Shown here: piece by piece, positions 28,849-39,400 of the stretch
Position numbering within the stretch: position 1 is the stretch's first letter
How the letters are laid out: every line of letters begins with the position of its first letter
Assembly: GCF_006716465.1 (NCBI RefSeq)
Contig: NZ_VFPB01000001.1
Span: forward strand, 654,983-718,982
Source of the DNA: Pseudoxanthomonas sp. 3HH-4
GTDB taxonomy: Bacteria; Pseudomonadota; Gammaproteobacteria; Xanthomonadales; Xanthomonadaceae
DNA: 64,000 nt
Direction of reading: 5' to 3'
Program-made: the position numbers and the translations under genes
The notes under the pieces: generated by a model
Told to the model about the DNA's origin: nothing
The model's database searches: none
What the model saw: only the letters and a program-made list of their open reading frames with translations

Positions 28849-29852
28849 GCGGCGGCCTGCTCGTCTGTATCGGGTTGCGCGGCGTTGGCCTGCAGCCACA
28901 CCATCTTCGCGCGCAGCTCCTTGCCGACCTTCTCGATCGGATGGTCCTTGTCCGCCTGCTGGAACTTCTTGTAATTCGGCAGGCCGGCGTCGTACTCGGC
29001 CTGCCAGTTGCGGGTGAAGGTGCCGTTCTGGATGTCGGTCAGCACGTCCTTCATGCGCGCCTTCACCGACGCGTCGATGACGCGCGGGCCGCTGACGAAG
29101 TCGCCGTACTGCGCGGTCTCGGAGATGAACTCCAGCATGCGGGTGATGCCGCCTTCGTAGAACAGGTCGACGATCAGCTTCAGCTCGTGCAGCACTTCGT
29201 AGTAGGCGATCTCCGGCTGGTAGCCGGCTTCCACCAGCGTCTCGAAGCCGGCCTGCACCAGCGACGACGCACCGCCGCACAGTACGGCCTGCTCGCCGAA
29301 CAGGTCGGTCTCGGTCTCTTCCTTGAAGGTGGTCTTGATGATGTTGGCGCGCGCGCCGCCCAGGCCGCCTGCGTAAGCCAGCGCGAACTGCTCGGCCTTG
29401 CCGCTCTTGTCCTGGTGCACGGCGTAGATGCAGGGCACGCCGCGGCCGATCTCATACTCGCGGCGCACCAGCGCGCCCGGGCCCTTCGGCGCCACCAGCA
29501 CCACGTCCAGGTCGGAGCGCGGCTCGATCATGCCGAAGTGGACGTTGAGGCCGTGCGCGAACAGCAGCACCGCGCCCTGCTTCATGTTCGGCGCCAGCAC
29601 GTCGGTGTAGAGCTTCTTCTGCACCATGTCCGGGGTCAGCACCGCGACCAGGTCGGCGTCCTTCACCGCGTCGGCGACCGCTTTCACCACGAAGCCGTCG
29701 GCCTGCGCCTTGGCTTCGGTCGGGCCGCCCGGGCGCAGGCCGACGGTGACGTCGAAGCCCGAATCGCGCAGGTTCAGCGCGTGCGCGCGGCCCTGGCTGC
29801 CGTAGCCGACGACGGCGATCTTGGGTTGCGGGAGAGCGTTGGCGGTGGTCAT
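28845..29852 (-). CDS. ilvC: Ketol-acid reductoisomerase (class I)
   Basis: A 335-residue NADPH-dependent enzyme that isomerises and reduces acetolactate. The nucleotide fold is [32 protein letters not shown] and [20 protein letters not shown] follow, and the metal and substrate residues lie in [19 protein letters not shown] and [20 protein letters not shown]. The length marks the short class I form, unlike the 490-residue E. coli enzyme. ATG 29852 has AGGAA 9 bases upstream and starts the conserved domain. It is the first enzyme gene after the leader peptide and attenuator. Confidence 0.95.
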   Translation of the reverse strand: MTTANALPQPKIAVVGYGSQGRAHALNLRDSGFDVTVGLRPGGPTEAKAQADGFVVKAVADAVKDADLVAVLTPDMVQKKLYTDVLAPNMKQGAVLLFAHGLNVHFGMIEPRSDLDVVLVAPKGPGALVRREYEIGRGVPCIYAVHQDKSGKAEQFALAYAGGLGGARANIIKTTFKEETETDLFGEQAVLCGGASSLVQAGFETLVEAGYQPEIAYYEVLHELKLIVDLFYEGGITRMLEFISETAQYGDFVSGPRVIDASVKARMKDVLTDIQNGTFTRNWQAEYDAGLPNYKKFQQADKDHPIEKVGKELRAKMVWLQANAAQPDTDEQAAA

Positions 29853-29894
29853 GGAGCGGGATTCCTGGAGGTTGAGGTGAAGGGAAAGGCTCTT

Positions 29895-29930
29895 AAACAA
29901 AAAACCCCGCACTTCTCAGTGCGGGGTTTT
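29895..29930 (-). terminator. Attenuator terminator in front of ilvC
   Basis: A 13-base perfect stem (29901-29913 with 29918-29930) around a 4-base loop, followed in the minus-strand transcript by a run of U (complement of 29898-29904). It lies 23 bases after the leader-peptide stop and 42 bases before ilvC, exactly where an amino-acid attenuator is expected. Confidence 0.85.
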
Positions 29931-29953
29931 GCGAATCTGGCGTTGTCTGTTGC

Positions 29954-30067
29954 TTACGCGCCGGTCCGTCCCGCAGTTGTGGGCGAGGTAATAAGGACGA
30001 GTACGAGGAAGGACGCCGCAGCGGGTGCGGTGAGGTCGGTCGTCGTGGGCGTGTGGCGCTGCAACAT
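29954..30067 (-). CDS. ilv operon leader peptide (attenuation sensor)
   Basis: A 37-residue open frame on the minus strand, too short for usual gene calling. It begins MLQRHTPTTTDLT and contains the run LVLVLI at residues 21-26, so three Leu, two Val and one Ile codons lie in a row, with six Thr codons in the first 13 residues and more after the run. It ends 23 bases before a strong terminator hairpin in front of ilvC. This is the arrangement of the classical ilvGMEDA and leu leaders, where ribosome stalling at scarce branched-chain tRNAs prevents termination. The weak point is the absence of a clear Shine-Dalgarno sequence before ATG 30067. I see no alternative frame with such codons. Confidence 0.8.
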   Translation of the reverse strand: MLQRHTPTTTDLTAPAAASFLVLVLITSPTTAGRTGA

Positions 30068-30097
30068 GCGGCAAGGGAAACATGCCGCTCCGAAGCG

Positions 30098-30103
30098 TGT
30101 CAA
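30098..30103 (-). promoter_or_regulatory. Candidate -35 box of the ilv-leu operon
   Basis: A perfect TTGACA on the minus strand, 31 bases before the leader-peptide ATG. The matching -10 box is weak (only TTTCCC-like sequence at 17 bases), so an activator may be needed; an inverted repeat lies about 33 bases further upstream. Confidence 0.45.
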
Positions 30104-30135
30104 GCGGTTTTCCCGCCTTTGCGACGATCGGATGA

Positions 30136-30162
30136 TTTCAGTAGATATGGTTGCAACTGAAA
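30136..30162. promoter_or_regulatory. Inverted repeat between ilv-leu and ilvD, candidate activator site
   Basis: TTTCAGT at 30136-30142 faces ACTGAAA at 30156-30162 across 13 bases, and an inner palindrome GTTGCAAC lies at 30150-30157. It sits in the divergent intergenic region, upstream of both operons. The shape fits a LysR-type (IlvY-like) or Lrp-type site. The regulator is not encoded in the window. Confidence 0.5.
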
Positions 30163-30219
30163 CCGTGGAAACGCAGCAGAATCAAGGCTTCCCACGTCAT
30201 CGCCGCACTGCTGGATTTC

Positions 30220-32061
30220 ATGCCCGAGTACCGCTCCAAAACCTCCACCCACGGCCGCAACATGGCCGGTGCCCGTGCGCTGTGGCGCGCCACCGGCATG
30301 AAGGATGCCGACTTCCACAAGCCCATCGTCGCCATCGCCAACTCCTTCACCCAGTTCGTCCCGGGCCATGTGCACCTCAAGGACCTGGGCCAGTTGGTGG
30401 CGCGCGAGATCGAGCGCGTCGGCGGCGTGGCCAAGGAGTTCGACACCATCGCGGTGGATGACGGCATCGCGATGGGCCACGACGGCATGCTGTACTCGCT
30501 GCCATCGCGCGAGGTCATCGCCGACTCCGTCGAGTACATGGTCAACGCGCATTGCGCCGACGCGCTGGTCTGCATCTCCAACTGCGACAAGATCACGCCC
30601 GGGATGCTGATGGCCGCGCTGCGGCTGAACATCCCCACCGTGTTCGTGTCGGGCGGGCCGATGGAGGCCGGCAAGACGCGCCTGGCCGACCACAAACTCG
30701 ACCTCGTCGATGCGATGGTGATGGCGGCGGACCCCAACGTGTCCGACGAAGAAGTCGCGGCCGTGGAGCGCAGCGCCTGCCCGACCTGCGGCTCGTGCAG
30801 CGGCATGTTCACCGCGAACTCGATGAACTGCCTGACCGAAGCGCTTGGCATGTCGCTGCCGGGCAACGGCACCGTGGTCGCAACCCATGCGGATCGCGAA
30901 AAACTGTTCAAGCGTGCCGGCGTGGTGGCGGTGGAACTGTGCCACCGCTGGTACGGCGGTGAAGACGCAACGGCGCTGCCGCGTGGCATCGCGACGTTCG
31001 AGGCGTTCGAGAACGCGATGACGCTGGACATCGCGATGGGCGGTTCCACCAACACCATCCTGCATCTGCTGGCTGCGGCGCAGGAAGGCGAAGTGCCGTT
31101 CGACATGCGTGACATCGACCGCCTGTCACGACGCGTGCCTCAGCTGTGCAAGGTGGCGCCGAACACGCAGAAGTACCACATCGAGGACGTGCACCGCGCC
31201 GGGGGCATCATGGCGATCCTCGGCGAACTCGCACGCGGTGGATTGCTGCATACCGATGTCCCGACCGTGCACGCGAAGACGCTGGGCGACGCGATCGCGA
31301 AGTGGGATGTCGCAACCAACCAGGACGAATCCGTCGCCACGTTCTACAAGGCCGGGCCGGCCGGCATCCCCACCCAGGTCGCCTTCAGCCAGGAAACCCG
31401 TTGGCCGTCGCTGGACACCGATCGCGCGGAAGGCTGCATCCGCAGCGTCGAGCACGCGTTCTCGCAGGAGGGCGGATTGGCGGTGCTGTACGGCAACATT
31501 GCGGTGGACGGCTGCGTGGTGAAGACGGCGGGCGTGGACGAATCGATCCACGTGTTCGAAGGGACGGCGCGGGTGTTCGAGAGCCAGGATGCGGCGGTGG
31601 CCGGCATCCTCGGCGATGAGGTGAAGTCCGGCGACGTCGTCGTGATCCGCTACGAAGGCCCCAAGGGCGGGCCGGGCATGCAGGAAATGCTGTACCCGAC
31701 CAGCTACCTGAAATCGAAAGGACTCGGGAAGCGGTGCGCGCTGCTGACCGACGGGCGTTTCTCCGGCGGCACCTCCGGGCTGTCGATCGGGCATGCGTCG
31801 CCGGAAGCGGCCGCGGGCGGCGCGATCGGCCTGGTGCGCGACGGGGACCGCATCCGCATCGATATTCCACAGCGTGCCATCGCGCTGCTGGTCTCCGACG
31901 ATGAACTCACGGCGCGCCGCGCCGCGCAGGACGCGAAAGGCTGGAAGCCCGCACAGCCGCGGACGCGCAAGGTCACCACGGCATTGAAGGCTTACGCGTT
32001 GCTCGCGACCAGCGCCGACAAGGGCGCGGTACGCGACAAGCAGTTGCTGGATGGTGTCTGA
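30220..32061 (+). CDS. ilvD: Dihydroxy-acid dehydratase
   Basis: A 613-residue iron-sulfur enzyme that dehydrates dihydroxy-acids to the 2-keto acids of valine and isoleucine. It is very close in sequence pattern to E. coli IlvD from its first residues ([20 protein letters not shown]). Cluster cysteines are expected in [13 protein letters not shown] and [29 protein letters not shown] [20 protein letters not shown] is near the C-terminus. ATG 30220 is chosen from this N-terminus, although no strong Shine-Dalgarno sequence is seen. It is divergent from ilvC and its leader, so ilvD is not under that attenuator and must have its own control. Confidence 0.95.
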   Translation: MPEYRSKTSTHGRNMAGARALWRATGMKDADFHKPIVAIANSFTQFVPGHVHLKDLGQLVAREIERVGGVAKEFDTIAVDDGIAMGHDGMLYSLPSREVIADSVEYMVNAHCADALVCISNCDKITPGMLMAALRLNIPTVFVSGGPMEAGKTRLADHKLDLVDAMVMAADPNVSDEEVAAVERSACPTCGSCSGMFTANSMNCLTEALGMSLPGNGTVVATHADREKLFKRAGVVAVELCHRWYGGEDATALPRGIATFEAFENAMTLDIAMGGSTNTILHLLAAAQEGEVPFDMRDIDRLSRRVPQLCKVAPNTQKYHIEDVHRAGGIMAILGELARGGLLHTDVPTVHAKTLGDAIAKWDVATNQDESVATFYKAGPAGIPTQVAFSQETRWPSLDTDRAEGCIRSVEHAFSQEGGLAVLYGNIAVDGCVVKTAGVDESIHVFEGTARVFESQDAAVAGILGDEVKSGDVVVIRYEGPKGGPGMQEMLYPTSYLKSKGLGKRCALLTDGRFSGGTSGLSIGHASPEAAAGGAIGLVRDGDRIRIDIPQRAIALLVSDDELTARRAAQDAKGWKPAQPRTRKVTTALKAYALLATSADKGAVRDKQLLDGV

Positions 32062-32068
32062 TAGCGGG

Positions 32069-32911
32069 ATGACCCGCGCCCTTCTTGTCGTCGTCCTCTC
32101 GCTGCTGTCGTTCGCGCCCGTGTGGGCCCAGCAGACACTGCCACGGCCCTGGGTGATCGCCACCTACGCCTATCCGCAACGCGACCGGGCCGCGGCCATC
32201 CAGCCGCTTGCCGATTACCTGGGGCTGCGGGCGCGGCATCCGGTGCAGGTGCGCCTGTTCGATTCGCCCACTGCCCTGGTCGACGCACTGCGTCGTGGGG
32301 AGGCCGACGTGGTCGTGCCCAACCTGCACAGCTACCTGCAGGCGCGTCGCGCCAGCGAGCCGCTGACGACACTGCCTGTTCCGCAGGTGCCGGCGTTGCA
32401 GGCGGACCGCTACCGCGCGGTGCTGGTCGCGCGCGCGGGCCTTGAGCAGGCGGGCGAACTGGAGCGGGTGGCGAGGAGCCTCCGCTTGGTGCTCGTCGGC
32501 CGCGATTCGGCCTCGGGTGGGTTCGTCCCGGTGCGCGAACTGCGCCGACGCGGCCTGGAACCGACAACGGCCTTCGCCCACCTTGCCTATGCCGGCTCGC
32601 ATGCGGCCGCACTGCAAGCGGTCGCGTCCGGCAAGGCCGACGTCGCCGCACTCGCCGCCGATGTCTACGACGCCGAACGCCCGACCGGCGTGGTCGAACT
32701 GTGGCGCTCGGAGCCCATCCCGCCGGGTCCGCTCCTGTGCCGTCCCGCGGCCGATGTGCCGTGCCAGCAGTTCGCGGCCTGGCTGCTCGAGGCCCATGAC
32801 GAAGCGCCGTCGGTGATGGCCGCGTTGCGTGCGGGCTGGCCGGAGTTCGGGGATGCGACGGTTTTCGTTCCCGCACCGACCGCGTTGCTGACGCCTGCAC
32901 CGCTCGACTGA
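32069..32911 (+). CDS. PhnD-like periplasmic binding protein (orphan)
   Basis: A 280-residue secreted protein. After a signal peptide (MTRALLVVVLSLLSFAPVWA) it shows the phosphate/phosphonate-binding-protein layout: YAYPQRDRAAAIQPLADYLG, LVDALRRGEADVVVPNLHSY, SGGFVPVRELRRRG, FAHLAYAGSHAAALQAVASG and KADVAALAADVYDAE. Such proteins feed ABC importers or act as sensor partners, but no ABC genes are near. ATG 32069 gives the signal peptide; ATG 32051 would overlap ilvD. The gap to ilvD is only 7 bases, so it may be cotranscribed. A pair of cysteines in LLCRPAADVPCQQF could form a disulfide. The ligand is unknown. Confidence 0.72.
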   Translation: MTRALLVVVLSLLSFAPVWAQQTLPRPWVIATYAYPQRDRAAAIQPLADYLGLRARHPVQVRLFDSPTALVDALRRGEADVVVPNLHSYLQARRASEPLTTLPVPQVPALQADRYRAVLVARAGLEQAGELERVARSLRLVLVGRDSASGGFVPVRELRRRGLEPTTAFAHLAYAGSHAAALQAVASGKADVAALAADVYDAERPTGVVELWRSEPIPPGPLLCRPAADVPCQQFAAWLLEAHDEAPSVMAALRAGWPEFGDATVFVPAPTALLTPAPLD

Positions 32912-32947
32912 ATACGCCCGGCTGCGGTGTTGTGGTCTAATTCGCGC

Positions 32948-33033
32948 CGAAGCGGGGGTATCGCCGGCCTGGCCGGTGATTGAGACAGACCCTTCGAACC
33001 TGATCCGGTTGAGACCGGCGTAGGGAAGCTTCG
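32948..33033 (+). promoter_or_regulatory. TPP riboswitch (THI element) of thiC
   Basis: The THI-box features are in order: closing stem CGAAGC/GCTTCG (32948-32953 with 33028-33033), GGGGGTA, a stem GCCGGCCTGGCCGGT, TGAGACAGACCCTTCGAAC, CTGATCCGGTTGAGACCGG and CGTAGGGAAG. These match the conserved thiamine pyrophosphate sensor. It precedes thiC by 161 bases. Confidence 0.95.
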
Positions 33034-33108
33034 CAGGATGAACCGCATTGCCGTGTTGCCCGTCGCGGGCCCGCAATCCGCCCATCCATGCGCCGCCGCT
33101 TCGTCCGT

Positions 33109-35081
<1,973 letters not shown>

Positions 35082-35175
35082 CCAGGTCCGGGTGCCAAGC
35101 ATCCATCCGGCGCACTCATGCGTAATGTTCACAGGGCGTCCCCCATCCTGGCGGCGTCCCGACAGGAGAACGATC

Positions 35176-35775
35176 ATGGCCCGTTTCGCCCGTAATGCCG
35201 GCCGCTTGATGATGGCAGCGTGCGTCCTGCTGCTTGCGGCCTGCGCCACCGGCCCACGCGTCACCAGCGACGTGGACCCGTCCGCGAACTTCGCGCAGTA
35301 CCGCAGCTTTGCCTTCTATTCGCCGCTGGCGATCGAGGCGCAGGGCTACGCGACCCTGACCAGCGGGCGTATCAAGAATGCGGCGCGGGCACAGATGGAA
35401 GCGCGCGGCTATGTCTACGATGAGGCCTCGCCCGACCTGTGGGTGAACCTCAATGCCTACATGCAGGAAAAGACCGATGTCGTGTCGATGCCGGAAGTCG
35501 ACTACGACTACTACTACAGCTACCGCGCCCGTCGTTATGTATCGGTGCCCTATTGGCGCGACCGCACCGAGGTCTACCAGTACACCGAGGGCACGATGAA
35601 CGTGGATCTGGTGGATGCGGCGCAGAACCGGCTGGTATGGACGGGTGTGGCGGTCGGCCGCGTGGGCCGTGCCACGCCGGAAGAGCGGGCTGCGAAGATC
35701 GATGCCGCCGTGGCCGACATCTTCCTGCGCTACCCGTACCGCGCGGGCAGTGGCACGCCTGCGGTGTCGCCGTGA
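35176..35775 (+). CDS. DUF4136-family lipoprotein
   Basis: A 199-residue lipoprotein with signal peptide and lipobox LAAC (MMAACVLLLAACATGP). The body matches DUF4136: VTSDVDPSANFAQYRSFAF, then MEARGYVYDEASPDLWVNLN, a tyrosine-rich stretch (YDYYYSYRARRYV), GTMNVDLVDAAQNRLVWTGV and AAVADIFLRYP. The role of the family is unknown; it is probably outer-membrane anchored. ATG 35176 has AGGAGA at 35164-35169. It overlaps a small membrane gene by GTGA. Confidence 0.82.
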   Translation: MARFARNAGRLMMAACVLLLAACATGPRVTSDVDPSANFAQYRSFAFYSPLAIEAQGYATLTSGRIKNAARAQMEARGYVYDEASPDLWVNLNAYMQEKTDVVSMPEVDYDYYYSYRARRYVSVPYWRDRTEVYQYTEGTMNVDLVDAAQNRLVWTGVAVGRVGRATPEERAAKIDAAVADIFLRYPYRAGSGTPAVSP

Positions 35776-35939
35776 AGGGGAATGGTGCAGGCATCGCAAG
35801 GGCGGGCATAGGCTTCGGTACCGCGCTGGCCATCACCATCTCGTGGAGCGCGAACAAGTCGCTGTTGTGGGCGGTGATCCATGGGCTGCTGTCATGGATC
35901 TACGTGGTCTATTACGCGCTGGTCCATCACTTCAAGTGA
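35772..35939 (+). CDS. Small membrane protein of 55 residues
   Basis: A short frame starting at GTG 35772, which overlaps the lipoprotein stop by 4 bases (GTGA), a sign of translational coupling. The protein has one or two hydrophobic segments (GIGFGTALAITISWSANKSL and LLWAVIHGLLSWIYVVYYAL). I recall similar small proteins in Xanthomonas annotation, without known function. The shadow frame continues upstream through the lipoprotein gene, so only the coupled start looks real. Confidence 0.65.
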   Translation: MKGNGAGIARAGIGFGTALAITISWSANKSLLWAVIHGLLSWIYVVYYALVHHFK

Positions 35940-35949
35940 CGGTCGCGGT

Positions 35950-36642
35950 ATGACGATGCCTTGGGCGTGGCTGCGCTGGATGGTGACCCTGCGTCGCCAT
36001 CCTTCGGCGTTCCTGTTGATCGTGCAACTGGCGGGGATACTGCTGTATCCCGTGATGGAGGACACGCAGGCGGGCCGCGCGCTGTTCGGTGCCTTTGGCA
36101 TCCTGGTGCTCGCGCTTGCGTTGTGGGTGGTCAACCGCAGCGCGGCGGTGAACTGGATCGCCTGGTCGCTCGCGGTGCCTGCAGTGTTGCTGTCGGTGTC
36201 GTCGGCCGTTTTCGACCAGCCCACGCTCGGCATCTACGCACACCTGTTGGAAAGCGGACTGTATTTCTACACCGCCGGCAGCCTGATCGCCTACATGCTG
36301 CAGGACCACAAGGTCACCAGCGACGAACTGTTCGCCGCGGGGGCCACGTTCACGCTACTGGCTTGGGCGTTCGCGTTCGCGTTCTCGGTCTGCCAGCAAT
36401 GGTATCCGGGCAGTTTCACGGCGGCGGTGGATCCCACGTCGGCCCGCAGCTGGATGGAGCTGCTCTTCCTGAGCTTCAGCTTGCTCTCCGGCGTCGGCCT
36501 GAGCGACGTGGTGCCGATCCAGCCACAGGCGCGCGCGCTGGTGATGCTGGAGCAGTTCGCGGGCGTGATGTACATCGCCGTGGTGGTCTCGCGGCTGATC
36601 GGCCTGACGATCCTCAAGCAGCCGGCGCGCAGGGAAGGCTGA
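35950..36642 (+). CDS. Ion-channel-like membrane protein with degenerate filter
   Basis: A 230-residue inner-membrane protein with about six hydrophobic segments. The last two, around residues 110-150 and 190-220, enclose a re-entrant-looking loop SWMELLFLSFSLLSGVGLSD, as in two-helix (Ion_trans_2) potassium channels. The canonical TVGYGD filter is here SGVGLSD (residues 180-186), keeping the central V-G and the final D. The four N-terminal helices recall a sensor-less 6TM layout. It starts at ATG 35950, ten bases after the small membrane gene. Ion selectivity is unknown, and it may not conduct potassium. Confidence 0.65.
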   Translation: MTMPWAWLRWMVTLRRHPSAFLLIVQLAGILLYPVMEDTQAGRALFGAFGILVLALALWVVNRSAAVNWIAWSLAVPAVLLSVSSAVFDQPTLGIYAHLLESGLYFYTAGSLIAYMLQDHKVTSDELFAAGATFTLLAWAFAFAFSVCQQWYPGSFTAAVDPTSARSWMELLFLSFSLLSGVGLSDVVPIQPQARALVMLEQFAGVMYIAVVVSRLIGLTILKQPARREG

Positions 36643-36657
36643 GTGTTTCAGGCAGGC

Positions 36658-36685
36658 AAAAAAATTCGCGCCCGGGGGCGCGAAT
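36658..36685 (-). terminator. Strong minus-strand terminator
   Basis: A stem ATTCGCGC (36664-36671) with GCGCGAAT (36678-36685) is followed on the minus strand by seven U residues (complement of 36658-36664). No annotated minus-strand gene ends here. It could also act as the downstream boundary of the channel gene, but the T run is only on the minus strand. Confidence 0.65.
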
Positions 36686-36790
36686 GCTGGAACAGGTTGT
36701 AATAGGACGTCGGCGAGAGAGAGAGGTTGCCTGTGATGTTCCCGTTCAGGGGGAACACGGCGGCCACTGTAAAATGCACCGCGACGGTGC
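36664..36790 (-). ncRNA. Candidate small RNA ending at the minus-strand terminator
   Basis: Upstream of the terminator, the minus strand reads as a series of structured parts: a hairpin GCACCG/CGGTGC (36776-36790), a hairpin GTTCCC/GGGAAC (36737-36755), an unpaired CTCTCTCTCTC stretch (36715-36725) and the final terminator. This resembles a Hfq-type small RNA whose C/U-rich part could pair with ribosome sites. I see no good promoter. An 82-codon shadow frame covers part of it (36648-36896) but has no ribosome site or known motif. Confidence 0.35.
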
Positions 36791-36907
36791 GCTTTCCCCA
36801 TGCTGTTCCTGCACTTTGCCGAATTTGCCGGATTGAACGATCCGGTCGGAGACAGGTATTCAGGCACATGACGGGACGAGGGTGCCGGCGCAGCATCCGC
36901 CCCCAAC

Positions 36908-39253
36908 ATGCCCCTACCTGCCGAGCCCCCCATCGTGCCCCCTGCCGAACACCTCAAGGTGGGCGAGTGCTTCGTCGATATCGCCCTGCGCGAGATCCGC
37001 GCGCCGGGTGCCCGCAAGCCCGCACGCATCACGCCCAAATCGATGGGTGTGCTGCTGGCGCTGGCCGACGCGCCTGGAAGGGTCGTCACACGCGACACGC
37101 TGCTGGCCGTGGTCTGGCCCGACACGCTGCCAACCAACGATGTGGTCACCCAGGCCATCACCCAGTTGCGCAAGGCATTCGGTGAGCGTGGCGATGGCAC
37201 GCGATATATAGAGACCATCGCCAAGAGCGGGTATCGCCTGCTGGCTTCGGTGGAGTGGTTGCCGACAGCGGGCGACAATGCTTCGCCGCCTGCGGCCGAT
37301 GAAACTGTTTCTGCTTCGTCCACGCCAGCTGCCGCACCCGTCTTCGTGCAGGGCGACGATGTATCCCGACACGCGGCCGCGCCGCTTCCGGTGACGGCCA
37401 ACGCAGGGCAGGCGCCGGACGCCCGCTTGTTCCGTCGCTGGGCATGGGGTATCGGGCTGGGCGTACTGGCGTTGGGTGTCTCAGCGTGGGGAGTGTGGAT
37501 GATGGTGACGCGCAGCGGTCCGGTTCCAGCGGAGTCCGGCGTGCAGACACTTGTACCTGCACCGCGTCCGTATCGCCTGATCACCTCGGCGCCCGGGTTC
37601 GAACTGTCACCGGCGCTGTCGCCGGACGGTTCGCAGGTCGCTTATCTCTCCAGTCTGACGGAGGAACTCGCAGGCACCGCGATCAAGGTGCAGACCACGG
37701 AGCCGGCCCAGCCGCGGACCCTGACATCGCCGCCGGAAGGTGCGTGGGACAGCAATCCGGAGTGGTCGCCCAGCGGCCGTGAGGTCGCCTTCCTGCGTCG
37801 CTTCCCCGGCAAGGACTGCCGGATCATGGCCGTCCAGGCGAGTGGCGGAGAGCCGCGCACGCTCGGGGTCTGCGATCCGAACAACCGCCCCAGTTTCGAC
37901 TGGATGCCCGGCGGGGACGGGCTGGTGTTCAGCAGTCCGCTGACGGGTGCGGGGGAACCGGGCCTGCGCTTGCTGGACCTCGCCTCGGGGCGTTGGCGTG
38001 CGCTGGATTACGGCGCGAACGACGAGGATGTCGATACCGCGCCGCGCTATTCGCCGGACGGCAAATGGATCGCCTTTGTCCGCAACACGCCGCTGGGCGA
38101 CCTGTGGCGCATTCCCGCAGAAGGGGGACGGGCGGAGCGCCTCACCCATCAGCGCGCGGAACTGCGCGGCTGGGACTGGACCCCGGACGGCGAGGCCATC
38201 GTGTTCGGGCGCCGTGTCGACAGTCACACGCGCCTGTATCGCCTGACGTTGCAGGATGGCCGCATCGAGGATCTCGGCATCGAGGATGCGCAGACCCCGG
38301 CCATCGCAGCGCGCGCGGACCAGCTGGCGTTCGTGCAGCGCAAGCCGCAGTTCGGCGTGTACCGCATCAGCAGTGCGCCGGCGATGGATGGGAAGCTGCC
38401 TGTGCCGGAAAGGCTGTTCCCTTCCACCGGTCGCGACACGCTGCCGTCGGTGGCGCCGGATGGCCGCCAGATCGTGTTCACCTCCGATCGCTCCGGCGAC
38501 TACGCCCTGTGGTGGGCCGACATGGAGCGCCCCGCGTCGTTGCGCCTGATCGAGGGCATCCATCCCGAGTCCCGCCACCTGCCTGCATGGTCGCCGGACG
38601 GCAAGCGGGTGCTCGTCGTCGGGACCGATGGCACCGGGCGCTATGGTCTGCACGAACTGGTCCCCGCCAGCGGGCAACTGCAGTCGCTGGCGGTGCCGGT
38701 GGCGCTGGAGGACCTGTTGTTTGCGGCCTATTCGCCGGACCCGGCGCGGATCTTCGTGGTCGCCGGACGCGGGGACAGCCAGCAACTGGTGCTGTTCGAC
38801 CGGAGCAGCACGCCGTGGCGGCAGGTCGCCACCATCGAGGGTGTATCGTTCGCGCGTCCCGATGGAGCACAGGGACGGATGCTGTTCACCCGGCTGGGTC
38901 GGGACGGGTTGTGGCAGGCAGACCTGTCGTTGTCGCCCGGCAGCATTCGCCAGATCGATGGCAATCACCCGGTGAGCCAGCGTTACCGCACCTGGACGGT
39001 CACCGAGGACGGCCAGGTGGAGTACCTCGAACAGCGGGCCGGGTGCTATGTCAGCCTGCGCCATATCGGGGCGGGACGTTCGCATCCCTCCCCCCGATGC
39101 CTGGAGCCGAACCATCTCTCCACGATAAATGGCTTCAGCGCACATGCGCGCACGCGTGTGGCGTACGTCTCAATGGCGATCAACGACGGCTCCGACATTG
39201 GCCTGCTGTCATTGCGGCGCACGGCGGCGACGCCCCCGGTCCGGTTCTGGTAA
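36908..39253 (+). CDS. CadC-like membrane regulator with TolB-type propeller
   Basis: A 781-residue protein with a winged-helix DNA-binding domain at residues 15-110 (ITPKSMGVLLALADAPGRVV, TNDVVTQAITQLRKAFGE, YIETIAKSGYRLLASV), a low-complexity linker, one membrane segment (about 177-200) and a large C-terminal beta-propeller with TolB/WD40-like repeats (for example LSPDGSQVAYLSS, YSPDGKWIAFVRN, WSPDGKRVLVV). This layout fits a one-component transmembrane regulator, with periplasmic sensing and cytoplasmic DNA binding. It lies upstream of an AraC-type gene and a TonB-dependent receptor. The natural target is probably that receptor block, but this is inferred from position. The ligand is unknown. 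Confidence 0.85.
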   Translation: MPLPAEPPIVPPAEHLKVGECFVDIALREIRAPGARKPARITPKSMGVLLALADAPGRVVTRDTLLAVVWPDTLPTNDVVTQAITQLRKAFGERGDGTRYIETIAKSGYRLLASVEWLPTAGDNASPPAADETVSASSTPAAAPVFVQGDDVSRHAAAPLPVTANAGQAPDARLFRRWAWGIGLGVLALGVSAWGVWMMVTRSGPVPAESGVQTLVPAPRPYRLITSAPGFELSPALSPDGSQVAYLSSLTEELAGTAIKVQTTEPAQPRTLTSPPEGAWDSNPEWSPSGREVAFLRRFPGKDCRIMAVQASGGEPRTLGVCDPNNRPSFDWMPGGDGLVFSSPLTGAGEPGLRLLDLASGRWRALDYGANDEDVDTAPRYSPDGKWIAFVRNTPLGDLWRIPAEGGRAERLTHQRAELRGWDWTPDGEAIVFGRRVDSHTRLYRLTLQDGRIEDLGIEDAQTPAIAARADQLAFVQRKPQFGVYRISSAPAMDGKLPVPERLFPSTGRDTLPSVAPDGRQIVFTSDRSGDYALWWADMERPASLRLIEGIHPESRHLPAWSPDGKRVLVVGTDGTGRYGLHELVPASGQLQSLAVPVALEDLLFAAYSPDPARIFVVAGRGDSQQLVLFDRSSTPWRQVATIEGVSFARPDGAQGRMLFTRLGRDGLWQADLSLSPGSIRQIDGNHPVSQRYRTWTVTEDGQVEYLEQRAGCYVSLRHIGAGRSHPSPRCLEPNHLSTINGFSAHARTRVAYVSMAINDGSDIGLLSLRRTAATPPVRFW

Positions 39254-39400
39254 GTCGCTGATAAAGAAAAAGAAAACACTTTCGCAAATTCTTCGGAAGC
39301 GGATTCGTGGAGATTTCGGGGGGTTTTCCGCGCAATTTCCTGCCGCATCGGTCGTGTTCCGGCACATCCACTGCTCCTGTTGTGCAAAGTGGAACGACCG

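Noticed and set aside
30081-30083. Earlier ATG with GGAG upstream as the ilv leader start
   Set aside because: It is in a different frame. That frame has no run of branched-chain codons and reads on into the terminator stem.
36648-36896. An 82-codon minus-strand protein before the CadC-like gene
   Set aside because: No ribosome site, no family motif, and it runs through the hairpins and terminator; a structured RNA fits better.
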